From assembly GCF_018310695.1 (NCBI RefSeq), contig NZ_JAGXCY010000006.1, forward strand, positions 91,862-155,861: DNA of 64,000 bases. The letters are read 5' to 3'. Every line of letters begins with the position of its first letter. The stretch's first letter is position 1. Below are positions 9,347 to 17,006 of the stretch, piece after piece. Position numbers and translations under genes: made by a program. The stretch is from Paenibacillus sp. Marseille-Q4541 (GTDB lineage Bacteria; Bacillota; Bacilli; Paenibacillales; Paenibacillaceae). The notes under the pieces are model-generated. The model did no database searches. It was given only the letters and a program-made list of their open reading frames with translations, and was not told where the DNA came from.

Positions 9347-10952
9347 AAAAGAAGAGCACATTCCTCAGCCGGAATATGAAAAAATGTGGACAGCTATAGA
9401 ACAGGAAGTATTCAAGCGTAAAGCAATTATAGGGCATGCAAAAGCAAAAGCTGGTTTCCGTCGTAGGATGAAGATGGTTCCTGTGAGTATCGTATTTTCA
9501 TGTTTTCTACTTGTTGCAATTCCTGCTTTTGCTAGTGTGGCTCTCAATTGGGATATGGTAGGAGGACGAAGCATAACCAATGCATTAAACAACGGTATTG
9601 GTCAGCGGTATGATCTAAAAACAACCAATGCAGGCATTACGGTGAATTTGAACGGAGTTGTGACCGATGGAGAACATATGAAAATGCTGATTTCGTTAGA
9701 CTCCGTGATAGACCCTGAACGTTACAATGATGTGGATTTTGAGCAAGTGGTCATGACTAATAAATCTGGTATGAAGGAAGAAGCAAATGGGACTTTAAAC
9801 TACGACCCAATAAGCGACCAACTACTAGGTGTCTTTCAAACTGATGATACATTAAAGGATCGAAAGAAAGCATACTCACTAGAGATACAAAATCTCGTTT
9901 TTTATCGTAACAAGGATATTCCTTTGAAGTCCGATCTTTTAGCAGGGAGTTCTATCGATACTGAAATTAATCAGTATCCCAGTATCCATATTGAATCTGT
10001 AAGGCAAGATAATAACCAAACGGTTGTCCGTTATAAGGTTGCTGCATCTCCATCGAATTCGGGAGACGGAAATCCGCATTTAGTGATGAAGACTGGCAAC
10101 AACGAATTTGAGGCGGTCCCGACAATTTTACCTAGCGACAGCTCCGAACTGCTTATTGAACAAGTCTTCAACATGACGGAACAGGATTGGAAAGCGGCTG
10201 ATCCTCATTTCAGTTACATGGAGGAAGCAGAACGAATTAACGGTGCATGGAAGTTCGATTTTAGAGCGGACGGAAAAAAGGCAAGCGAAGCAATCTATTC
10301 CAAAGAACTGCAACTTGGCCCTGAAATTCAAAATACAACCGGTATTACTTTGGATAAGCTTATTGTTACTCCCTTGAATATTGAAATTCTAATAACAGAT
10401 AAGGGTTCGCTTACATCAGGAGATGTCCATTATAAATCAGCTGAGCTCGTTATAGGTAATCATACAGTTAGTGGTGTCCAGACGATTAAAGGAAACGACC
10501 CGGAAAATTATCAACATTTGTATCAGTTCGAATCACCGGAATGGTACAACAACTGGTCTGATGTTTCAATGAAACTAATCTTAAAAGATGCTGTTATTGA
10601 GAAGCGTGATACGTCCAAAAATTGGATTACTCTTCATAGGCCTAGCGAGGAAAAGCAGTTCACCGAGCTTAATGTAGACGGCTACCCAATTCAGTTTACT
10701 TACTATACAGATGGAAATGAGCTTATTGTCGAATCAAAGTCTGATTCCCCAGGGTTTAAAGGGATCAGTCAAACGACGATGCGTGTTAACGGTACAGAAG
10801 TGGTACCAGAAGTCATGCCTAAAGGAATGGTATCCACAGGAGTTAATATAGATCATTACAAAAATATCGATTTGGATGGAGAACTCCAACTAAATCCGGG
10901 TATTTATAAATACAGCGATCCGAGCCGAGATATAGAAATTAATTTAAAATAA
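9330..10952 (+). CDS. DUF4179-type transmembrane anti-sigma factor
   Basis: A 540-residue protein with a short cytoplasmic N-terminus (1-48) that would bind the sigma factor, one membrane segment at about 49-72, and a large outer part. The region after the membrane segment (about 73-140, with NAGITVNLNGVVTDG) looks like DUF4179; the rest resembles the DUF5643 class found in Firmicute anti-sigma proteins. The ATG at 9330 has AAGGAG at 9314-9319. Overlap with the sigma gene implies co-translation. The sensed signal is unknown, though envelope damage is usual for this class. Confidence 0.87.
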   Translation: MSQYFEKEEHIPQPEYEKMWTAIEQEVFKRKAIIGHAKAKAGFRRRMKMVPVSIVFSCFLLVAIPAFASVALNWDMVGGRSITNALNNGIGQRYDLKTTNAGITVNLNGVVTDGEHMKMLISLDSVIDPERYNDVDFEQVVMTNKSGMKEEANGTLNYDPISDQLLGVFQTDDTLKDRKKAYSLEIQNLVFYRNKDIPLKSDLLAGSSIDTEINQYPSIHIESVRQDNNQTVVRYKVAASPSNSGDGNPHLVMKTGNNEFEAVPTILPSDSSELLIEQVFNMTEQDWKAADPHFSYMEEAERINGAWKFDFRADGKKASEAIYSKELQLGPEIQNTTGITLDKLIVTPLNIEILITDKGSLTSGDVHYKSAELVIGNHTVSGVQTIKGNDPENYQHLYQFESPEWYNNWSDVSMKLILKDAVIEKRDTSKNWITLHRPSEEKQFTELNVDGYPIQFTYYTDGNELIVESKSDSPGFKGISQTTMRVNGTEVVPEVMPKGMVSTGVNIDHYKNIDLDGELQLNPGIYKYSDPSRDIEINLK

Positions 10953-10966
10953 TGTTGTTTCACCGG

Positions 10967-10992
10967 CCCTCTTATAATAAGAGGGTTTTTTG
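10967..10992 (+). terminator. intrinsic terminator of the sigma/anti-sigma operon
   Basis: CCCTCTTA pairs perfectly with TAAGAGGG over a 3-base loop and is followed by six T. Confidence 0.92.
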
Positions 10993-11083
10993 TCTTAAAG
11001 CGAAGCATAGATATACAATGCCTCATCTCCTGCTCTATAAAAATAAGAGAAGAGGCCGATAGCGGAGGAGGCAAAATGGGGGT

Positions 11084-11190
11084 GAAGAAGCGAAGCGTTC
11101 GTATTTGGAGCTGTATGTTTACATCTATGAGAGCCCGCTGTGTGAATCCAGATTCAAGGACGATCGGAACCCTCATCTGCCGCAGTAGCG
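11084..11190 (+). repeat. dispersed non-coding repeat, copy 1
   Basis: Two blocks here recur in the same order and orientation at 48089-48182. The 5' block is AAGCGAAGCGTTCGTATTTG at about 11089-11108. The 3' block, from about 11158, is GACGATCGGAACC followed by CTC and, after a short variable stretch, GCCGCAGTAGCG. The middle segments of the two copies differ in sequence. A 61-codon ORF runs through this copy but looks like chance. The element lies between a terminator (10967-10992) and the promoter of the amino acid transporter. Confidence 0.6.
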
Positions 11191-11233
11191 AAACAGTAGC
11201 CAATTTTTGCTGTTACTACCCTACGATAAGCGG

Positions 11234-11262
11234 TGGCATATTCAATTATTTTGTGATATGAT
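11234..11262 (+). promoter_or_regulatory. extended -10 promoter of the amino acid ABC transporter
   Basis: TGATATGAT (11254-11262) is an extended -10 box. The best -35 is the weak TGGCAT at 11234-11239 with 17-base spacing. Transcription would start about 60 bases before the binding-protein ATG. Confidence 0.5.
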
Positions 11263-11331
11263 AGTTTTACTTTGTTAACTTGGTAGCGAACTAAAGCGTT
11301 TTGAGATATAGATACAATGGAGGGTAACAAC

Positions 11332-12108
11332 ATGAAAAAGTCAGTATGGATAACGTTAAGCTTGAGTTTGATGGTTATTATTCTTGCCGCTTGCGGAAGT
11401 GATGCTAGTGGAAGTAAGGGTGACAAGCTCGTCATCGGGATCGATGACAAATTTGCACCGATGGGTTTCCGGGATGAGAAGAACGAGATTGTCGGATTTG
11501 ATATTGATTATGCGAGAGCAACAGCTGAAAAAATGGGTAAAGAAGTAGAGTTTCAGCCGATTGACTGGTCTTCCAAAGAATCAGAGCTGAACAGCGGCCG
11601 TATTGATCTCATTTGGAATGGCTACACCATTACAGATGATCGTAAAGAGAAAGTGTTGTTTTCCAAGCCTTATCTTGTTAATAGTCAGGTTGCTGTGGTA
11701 CTTGCCGACTCTGAACTCACTTCTCTTGAGAATCTTGCAGGTAAAGAAATTGGACTACAGAAACTTTCTTCTGCTTCCGATGCACTGAATGCTCATCCCA
11801 TTAAAGATCAGGTAGCAAGCATATCCGAATTTCCAGATAATGTCCTTGCACTTAGCGATCTGAAGAGTGGACGTTTGGACGCAGTCGTCATTGATGAAGT
11901 GGTAGCAAGATATTATATGTCCCTTGAAGAAGGTACGTACAAAATTTTGGATGAATCGCTATCACCTGAGGAATATGGCGTTGGCGTGAAGAAAGGGAAT
12001 GAAGAGTTGTTAACCAACCTTCAAACTGCCCTAGACCAATTGAATGAAGATGGAACAGCTGCGAAAATTTCAGAAAAATGGTTCGGTGAAGATAAGGTCC
12101 TTAAATAG
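11332..12108 (+). CDS. polar amino acid ABC transporter, substrate-binding lipoprotein
   Basis: A 258-residue family 3 solute-binding protein. A lipoprotein signal peptide ends in the lipobox LAAC (Cys about 21), so it is tethered to the outer face of the membrane. The conserved opening of the mature domain (GIDDKFAPMGFRDEKNEIVGFDIDYARA) and the DAVVIDEVVARYY stretch are typical of cystine, glutamine or arginine binders; the ligand cannot be fixed by eye. ATG 11332 is preferred over ATG 11317 because GGAGGG (11319-11324) sits 7 bases upstream. A hairpin with a T-run separates it from the permease. Confidence 0.9.
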   Translation: MKKSVWITLSLSLMVIILAACGSDASGSKGDKLVIGIDDKFAPMGFRDEKNEIVGFDIDYARATAEKMGKEVEFQPIDWSSKESELNSGRIDLIWNGYTITDDRKEKVLFSKPYLVNSQVAVVLADSELTSLENLAGKEIGLQKLSSASDALNAHPIKDQVASISEFPDNVLALSDLKSGRLDAVVIDEVVARYYMSLEEGTYKILDESLSPEEYGVGVKKGNEELLTNLQTALDQLNEDGTAAKISEKWFGEDKVLK

Positions 12109-12181
12109 ACTGAACTGAACTAATACGTAAATTATAGATGACACACTTGTACCTGATTTATAAAATTCATTAATAGGATTG

Positions 12182-12215
12182 AAAACCGGGTGGTATATAA
12201 TCCGGTTTTCTTTTT
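12182..12215 (+). terminator. hairpin between binding protein and permease genes
   Basis: GAAAACCGG pairs with CCGGTTTTC around a 14-base loop and is followed by five T. It probably terminates part of the transcripts so the binding protein is made in excess over the membrane components. Confidence 0.75.
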
Positions 12216-12233
12216 ACTTAGGAGCCTGAGAAC

Positions 12234-12893
12234 ATGACTTTAGATTATCTTTGGAGTATAACACTCCCCATGCTGGAAGGTGCACGGACAACCCTTCTTT
12301 TATTTTTTACAGCAATTATATTGTCTATCCCAATCGGATTTTTATTTACGCTAATGGCGAACAGTAAGTTCAAGCCGCTGTCAGCCTTTGCACATACGTA
12401 CATTTATGTAATGCGAGGAACGCCGCTTCTGCTACAACTATTGTTCTTCTGTTACGGTTTGCCTATGCTGCCTGTTGTAGGAGAGCACCTTGTAATGGAT
12501 CGTGCTGTAGCTGCGGGTCTTGCATTCGTTCTAAATTATGCAGCTTACTTTGCAGAGATATTCAGAGGCGGCCTGCTGTCGATCGACAAAGGGCAGTATG
12601 AAGCTTCGCAGGTACTAGGTCTGAATAAATTTCAGACGATGACAAGAGTGATTTTACCGCAAATGATTCGGGTGGTTCTTCCTTCTACAGCGAATGAATC
12701 GATTACTCTCGTCAAAGATACGGCGCTTCTATATGCAGTGGCTGTGCCGGAAGTGCTGCATTTTGCGCAAACTGCGGTGAACCGCGATGCGACGATTATG
12801 CCTTTTGCAATTGCTGCCATTATATATCTATTAATGACCCTAGTACTGACCTTGATCTTCAAGGCGCTGGAGAGAAAGTTCAGATTTGAATAA
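12234..12893 (+). CDS. polar amino acid ABC transporter permease
   Basis: A 219-residue HisM/ArtM-type permease with five or so membrane segments. The EAA loop for contact with the ATPase is visible as GQYEASQVLGLNKFQTMTRVI, and the family stretch MRGTPLLLQLLFFCYGLP lies near residue 60. It lies between the binding protein and ATPase genes. The ribosome site AGGAG is at about 12220-12224. It forms a homodimer in the inner membrane in relatives such as TcyB. Confidence 0.92.
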   Translation: MTLDYLWSITLPMLEGARTTLLLFFTAIILSIPIGFLFTLMANSKFKPLSAFAHTYIYVMRGTPLLLQLLFFCYGLPMLPVVGEHLVMDRAVAAGLAFVLNYAAYFAEIFRGGLLSIDKGQYEASQVLGLNKFQTMTRVILPQMIRVVLPSTANESITLVKDTALLYAVAVPEVLHFAQTAVNRDATIMPFAIAAIIYLLMTLVLTLIFKALERKFRFE

Positions 12894-12914
12894 ACAACAA
12901 AGGAATGTCGTGTA

Positions 12915-13661
12915 ATGACAAATATGATTGAAGTGACGAATCTACAGAAGTCGTTCGGTGATTTGCAAGTCTTGAAGAAGATTGATTTTAGTGTAAAGCC
13001 AGGAGAAGTGGTCGCTGTTATAGGTCCTTCTGGATCAGGCAAAAGTACAATGCTTCGCAGTTTGGTGAATCTCGAACAAGTAAATGGAGGGACTATTCGC
13101 ATCGGTGGTGATCCGATTGTAGCGGACGGAAAGTATGTGAGTGCAGCAGAGATGAAACGAATTACGTCTCGCATGGGCATGGTATTTCAACACTTCAATC
13201 TGTTTCCGCATCTGACCGTGAAAGGAAATTTGGAGCTAGCCCCGAAAATGGTGAAAAAAGAAAGTAAAACAGCCGTGAAACCACGGATGGCTGACTTGCT
13301 AGCCAAGGTGGGTCTGTCTGACAAAGGAGATGCGTATCCTGCGAACCTGTCGGGTGGACAAAAACAACGCGTAGCCATTGCAAGGGCGCTCATGATGAAC
13401 CCGGAAATTTTGCTTTTTGATGAACCTACTTCGGCTCTCGATCCTGAACTGACAGGAGAAGTGCTTCGCGTCATCCGTAAGCTTGCGGATGAGAACATGA
13501 CGATGGTTATCGTAACGCATGAAATGAATTTTGCTCGTGATGTAGCGGACCGCGTTATTTTTATGGATCAAGGTGAAATCGCCGAAGCAGGAACTCCTGA
13601 ACAAATCTTTGGAAACCCGCAGCTGGAGCGGACAAAGGCGTTCCTTACGAGAAGCGAGTAA
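12915..13661 (+). CDS. polar amino acid ABC transporter ATP-binding protein
   Basis: A 248-residue GlnQ/HisP-type ATPase with Walker [10 protein letters not shown] at about 37-45, Q-loop [12 protein letters not shown], signature [15 protein letters not shown], Walker [14 protein letters not shown] and H-loop THEM. It follows the permease by 21 bases and completes the three-component importer. A second in-frame ATG at codon 4 is an alternative start. A strong terminator follows. Confidence 0.95.
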   Translation: MTNMIEVTNLQKSFGDLQVLKKIDFSVKPGEVVAVIGPSGSGKSTMLRSLVNLEQVNGGTIRIGGDPIVADGKYVSAAEMKRITSRMGMVFQHFNLFPHLTVKGNLELAPKMVKKESKTAVKPRMADLLAKVGLSDKGDAYPANLSGGQKQRVAIARALMMNPEILLFDEPTSALDPELTGEVLRVIRKLADENMTMVIVTHEMNFARDVADRVIFMDQGEIAEAGTPEQIFGNPQLERTKAFLTRSE

Positions 13662-13688
13662 AGCAAAATGAATGAGATAACATAGGGA

Positions 13689-13743
13689 ATCCCCGCTACA
13701 GAAACAGTGTCACTCACTGATTTCTGTAGCGGGGATTTTTTTG
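13689..13743 (+). terminator. intrinsic terminator of the amino acid transporter operon
   Basis: ATCCCCGCTACAGAAA pairs with TTTCTGTAGCGGGGAT, with a further inner stem CAGTG/CACTG, then seven T. One of the strongest hairpins in the window. Confidence 0.95.
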
Positions 13744-13787
13744 TATCGTGTTCAGGTTTTGTATGGCACAAGTATATCAGATGAAGG

Positions 13788-13824
13788 AAAATCCCCCCTA
13801 GCGTGAAATCGCTAGAGGGGATTT
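13788..13824 (-). terminator. terminator of the tatA operon
   Basis: AAATCCCCCCTAGCG faces CGCTAGAGGGGATTT (one mismatch) around a 6-base loop, directly downstream of the minus-strand tatA. On the minus strand the stem is followed by TTTTCC. Confidence 0.7.
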
Positions 13825-13859
13825 ATGTGAAGGGGAATTATTTAAAAAAACCAGGAGGA

Positions 13860-14048
13860 TTAATCTCTTTTCTTCGCGGAATCTTCTTCGTCTTTGCTTT
13901 CTCCTACGAGTTCACGAGCCGAGGATTTGAATTCGAATAATGTCCGTCCTACTGCACGTCCAAGTTCGGGAAGGCGGGAAGGACCGAATAAAATCAGAAC
14001 AAGGACAAGAATCATGATAATACCGGTAACTCCTATGTTTTGAAGCAT
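13860..14048 (-). CDS. tatA: TatA/TatE-family twin-arginine translocase subunit
   Basis: A 62-residue protein with one N-terminal membrane helix (about 7-21), the hinge LFGPSRLPELGRAVG leading into an amphipathic helix, and a charged tail. This is the complete TatA architecture, forming the pore that passes folded proteins. It is the last gene of a minus-strand group whose first gene encodes a twin-arginine substrate, so it probably serves that enzyme. No tatC is present in the window, so TatC must come from elsewhere. The start is supported by AAGGAGA 9 bases upstream. Confidence 0.93.
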   Translation of the reverse strand: MLQNIGVTGIIMILVLVLILFGPSRLPELGRAVGRTLFEFKSSARELVGESKDEEDSAKKRD

Positions 14049-14075
14049 CTTTCATCTCTCCTTCGAAATTCGATT

Positions 14076-14666
14076 TTATTTCTTCGGATACACGGCTACA
14101 GCCTCTACTTCAATCAACCAGTCGGAGCTTACAAGTCCAGCAACACCAACCGTGGAGCGGGCAGGCTTCACAGCGTTTTTCTCATTATTGAAAAATTCAC
14201 CATAGGCTTCGTTCCAACCAGCAAAATCGAATTTGTTCTCCTTCGCAGCGTCCGCCACCAGATAAGCGCGAAGGTATACGACGTCCTTCATTGTAAGTCC
14301 TTGATCGGCCAGTTGTTTTTCAATGGATTTCAATACGCCGACAGCCTGTGTTTTGGTATCTCCATATCGTTCATAGAGGGTGCTTCCATCTTTATTTAGC
14401 ACGGGAGGAACGGTACCGCTCGTATACAGGTATGATGCTCCTGAAGGAACAATGGTTCCACTGGAAATGGTGGACGTAGGGTTTCCATAAAATGTAGTGC
14501 CGGAAGTGGTAGTTACTACTGGGGCTGGTGTACTTGGAGCAGGAGTAGTAGACACGCTATTCACGGTACCTTTGATCTCAATTGGCGCATTTTCTGCATA
14601 AGCTGTCATACCGAAACTTCCCATAAGTACACTCGCTAACAAAATACTTCGGATCGTCTTCTTCAT
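14076..14666 (-). CDS. exported RidA-like (YjgF/YER057c) family protein
   Basis: A 196-residue protein with a Sec signal peptide (1-24, ending AYA) and a Thr/Ser/Pro-rich linker at about 35-80. A RidA domain follows (SGTVPPVLN, then ADQGLTMKDVVYLRAYLV and PARSTVGVAGL). RidA proteins hydrolyse reactive imine/enamine intermediates to ketones and ammonia, usually in the cytosol; an exported form is unusual. It lies between a flavin amine oxidase, an imine-producing enzyme, and tatA, with AAGGAGG before its start. I infer that it clears the imines released by the oxidase outside the membrane. Confidence 0.88.
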   Translation of the reverse strand: MKKTIRSILLASVLMGSFGMTAYAENAPIEIKGTVNSVSTTPAPSTPAPVVTTTSGTTFYGNPTSTISSGTIVPSGASYLYTSGTVPPVLNKDGSTLYERYGDTKTQAVGVLKSIEKQLADQGLTMKDVVYLRAYLVADAAKENKFDFAGWNEAYGEFFNNEKNAVKPARSTVGVAGLVSSDWLIEVEAVAVYPKK

Positions 14667-14713
14667 CTTTCATTTCCTCCTTATATTTGAAAAATAGGTC
14701 GTATTCGTTTCTG

Positions 14714-16312
14714 CTAAGCTTTCATTACACGTTGATGGATATGATTCACAACGGAACGGGCAGAATCGATAGCACCTGCTTGCCACGCTACGATATGACT
14801 AATGTGATCTCCTGCAAGATAGATTCGGTTATCGGGTTCACAGAGCGTTTTATACATTCCTGCACGTTCTTCAGCGGTATAAGTGGCCCAGGCTCCTTCT
14901 TGGTACGGAATTCGTTTCCAGTCAATGGAATAGGAAGATTCGAATTCTTTCATGTACTGCGGATGAATTTTGGCACCTTGAGTCAGGGCGTGTTTCTCAC
15001 GTTCAAGATAGCTCATGCTACCCAGTTTGTCCGCATTGCTTCCGGTCACGTAGTAACCAAGAAGGACCCCCTTTTTTCTCATATAGCCTGTGGGAGGATA
15101 GTAGATTTGGGTAATGTCCATATTGGTCAAGCTGCTACCACCGTAGAGATGTTCGTCTTCTTCCCAGAATCTTCGTTTGAATTGCAATCCAATTTTGCCG
15201 GCAGAGGCATATTTGGTTGTCGCAATGGCATTTGCCATCCCTGGGGAAAAGTCCGCTGGGATTTTACGTAGGACGGAGAGAGGGATGGTGCAAATACAAT
15301 AGTCGCCGGTAAGTTCTTGCTCTTTACTTTTTTGTTTATAGCGTATGCGAACTCCATCACCGGACTGACGAATTTCTGTTACCTCTGCCCCTAGCTTAAT
15401 GCGATTCCCGAGTCGCTTCTCAAAACCTTGTACAATCATGTCCATGCCCCCAATCGGATGGAACATCATCATTTGTTGATCATAACCGTATTCATTACTA
15501 AAATAGTTACCGAAACCGGAGTTAATAATTGCCTTCAGATCAAAAGGATCACGAACAACGCCTGCATCTAAATGGCCACCTGGTTCTTCCTTATAACCCC
15601 CGCGAGATGAACCACGGTAGAAGAGATCTGCATTCAGATCACCTTCTCGTTTCAGATAATCTACGAGTTTCTGCTTTTCTTCAGAAGTTAAAGGTAAATC
15701 CAGTGCAGATTGGTTAACGGCTTTTGCCAACATCTCCGAAACATATCCTCGTACATCAGCTTTCGCTGCCCGTTTTGAAATCTTTTGTCCGGACAAGCTA
15801 CCTACATTTTCGTTATAGTAATAACCACTTTCATTGACGTTATTGAAAGGTTCAATCGGGATGTTAAATTCCCGGCAATATTCAAGCGTGGAGTGAAACT
15901 GAGGGATACGCATCGGTCCTGCATTCAGATAAGAATCTGGATCGAACTGGGCGAATTGAGTTTTTGAGCCGATTTCGGCTAAGGAGGTACCACGGCGAAC
16001 AGTAAAATTTCTTCCACCTGAAAAAGGCTTTGCTTCTAGGATCGTGCAGTCATATCCTGCCTTTTCAAGTTCATAAGCCGCCGTGAGTCCCGATATTCCG
16101 GCTCCAAGAATAATGATTTTTTTCCCTTTTCGGCCTGTCAACGAAAGATCATTTGTACCTGGTGGCGTATAGCTTTGTGCTTTCATTGTTTCGGGGGAAA
16201 GTAAGCCCATTGTGCCCATCAGGCTGAATACAGCAAGAGATCCACCAACCTTACCGACCGTCGTCAAAAATTGTCTTCTTGACATGTCCTGCGGGCGTTC
16301 TGAATGACTCAT
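14714..16312 (-). CDS. Tat-exported flavin monoamine oxidase family protein
   Basis: A 532-residue FAD-dependent amine or L-amino acid oxidase. The signal peptide carries the twin-arginine motif SRRQFL at 11-16 and a hydrophobic stretch at about 22-38, so it should be exported folded with FAD bound. The dinucleotide fold GAGISGLTAAYELEKAG is at about 70-86, and the C-terminal flavin motif RIYLAGDHIS...AWQAGAIDSA is near 500-520. The reaction gives an imine, hydrogen peroxide and, after hydrolysis, ammonia. First gene of the oxidase-RidA-TatA group; AAAGGAG precedes the start. The substrate amine is not readable from sequence. Confidence 0.9.
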   Translation of the reverse strand: MSHSERPQDMSRRQFLTTVGKVGGSLAVFSLMGTMGLLSPETMKAQSYTPPGTNDLSLTGRKGKKIIILGAGISGLTAAYELEKAGYDCTILEAKPFSGGRNFTVRRGTSLAEIGSKTQFAQFDPDSYLNAGPMRIPQFHSTLEYCREFNIPIEPFNNVNESGYYYNENVGSLSGQKISKRAAKADVRGYVSEMLAKAVNQSALDLPLTSEEKQKLVDYLKREGDLNADLFYRGSSRGGYKEEPGGHLDAGVVRDPFDLKAIINSGFGNYFSNEYGYDQQMMMFHPIGGMDMIVQGFEKRLGNRIKLGAEVTEIRQSGDGVRIRYKQKSKEQELTGDYCICTIPLSVLRKIPADFSPGMANAIATTKYASAGKIGLQFKRRFWEEDEHLYGGSSLTNMDITQIYYPPTGYMRKKGVLLGYYVTGSNADKLGSMSYLEREKHALTQGAKIHPQYMKEFESSYSIDWKRIPYQEGAWATYTAEERAGMYKTLCEPDNRIYLAGDHISHIVAWQAGAIDSARSVVNHIHQRVMKA

Positions 16313-16440
16313 TATGGCTCAGCTCCTTTTGCGTCTTCGTGATATAGGTGATCTTAGCAAAGGTTTGAGCGTTTGTGATATTTTTTGGGAGGAAATCTAA
16401 CATACTTTTTTATCTTAAATAAAAAATATTGAATTTTGCC

Positions 16441-16483
16441 TTGAAATTACATACAATTATTGCCATAAACGAATTTAGTTCGT
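16441..16483 (+). promoter_or_regulatory. candidate promoter and dyad upstream of the short MerR-type regulator
   Basis: TTGAAA (16441-16446), 17 bases, then CATAAA (16464-16469), followed at once by the dyad ACGAATTTAGTTCGT (16469-16483). The dyad could be an autoregulatory operator. Both assignments are tentative. Confidence 0.3.
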
Positions 16484-16585
16484 CGAAATACCGAATGATT
16501 CTTATCGTTATTCCTATCCATGTTCACCTTTTTTTAGGATGCTTACCACTTAATGATATAAAATATGACACGAGGAGTGGTTCTA

Positions 16586-16819
16586 TTGAATAATCAAATC
16601 ATGAGCATTGGTATGGTGAAAGAGTTAACAGGATTATCGGAGAGGCAGATCAGGTATTACGAAGAAAGGCAGCTCGTATTCCCAGCTCGGACGAAAGGAG
16701 GAAGTCGAAGATATTCTTTTGAAGACGTTCGTAAAATTAAGGAAATACATCAGAAATTAAAGGAGGGATTTAATACTTTTGAACTTAAAGAGAAAAGAGG
16801 ACAAAGGAATGTAATGTAG
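16586..16819 (+). CDS. short TnrA/GlnR-like MerR-family DNA-binding protein
   Basis: A 77-residue protein consisting almost only of a winged helix-turn-helix. The stretch SIGMVKELTGLSERQIRYYEERQLV closely follows the DNA-binding domain of the nitrogen regulators TnrA and GlnR. The C-terminal tail by which those proteins sense glutamine synthetase is missing; the protein ends soon after about residue 65. The start is TTG 16586 behind GAGGAG (16572-16577); ATG 16565 has no ribosome site. It stands divergent from the amine oxidase group, so regulation of that ammonia-releasing pathway is possible. I found no TGTNA-N7-TNACA box in the shared intergenic region. Confidence 0.75.
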   Translation: MNNQIMSIGMVKELTGLSERQIRYYEERQLVFPARTKGGSRRYSFEDVRKIKEIHQKLKEGFNTFELKEKRGQRNVM

Positions 16820-17006
16820 TTTGACATTTTATTTAAAGCCGCACTCCATTATGTACAAAAGGATATAAAAAACTAGGAGTTTTTACGTTTATTTGTCAGT
16901 ATTCTGCAGTAATATCTAGCAGATTAGTATATAATACATACATTATGATTGACCAATAAATGGAAAGATGAAATTCCAAAGTACATGCATGAGGGAGTGC
17001 GGCTGC

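Noticed and set aside
11076..11261. 61-codon ORF across the first repeat copy
   Set aside because: It overlaps the repeat blocks and the downstream promoter, has an atypical Cys/Arg-rich composition and no conserved frame in copy 2.
14687..15271. 194-codon plus-strand ORF inside the amine oxidase gene
   Set aside because: It is antisense to a clearly conserved FAD enzyme, with no ribosome site or recognisable domain.
16313..16564. TnrA/GlnR binding box between the amine oxidase and the short regulator
   Set aside because: No TGTNA-N7-TNACA match was found on either strand in this gap.
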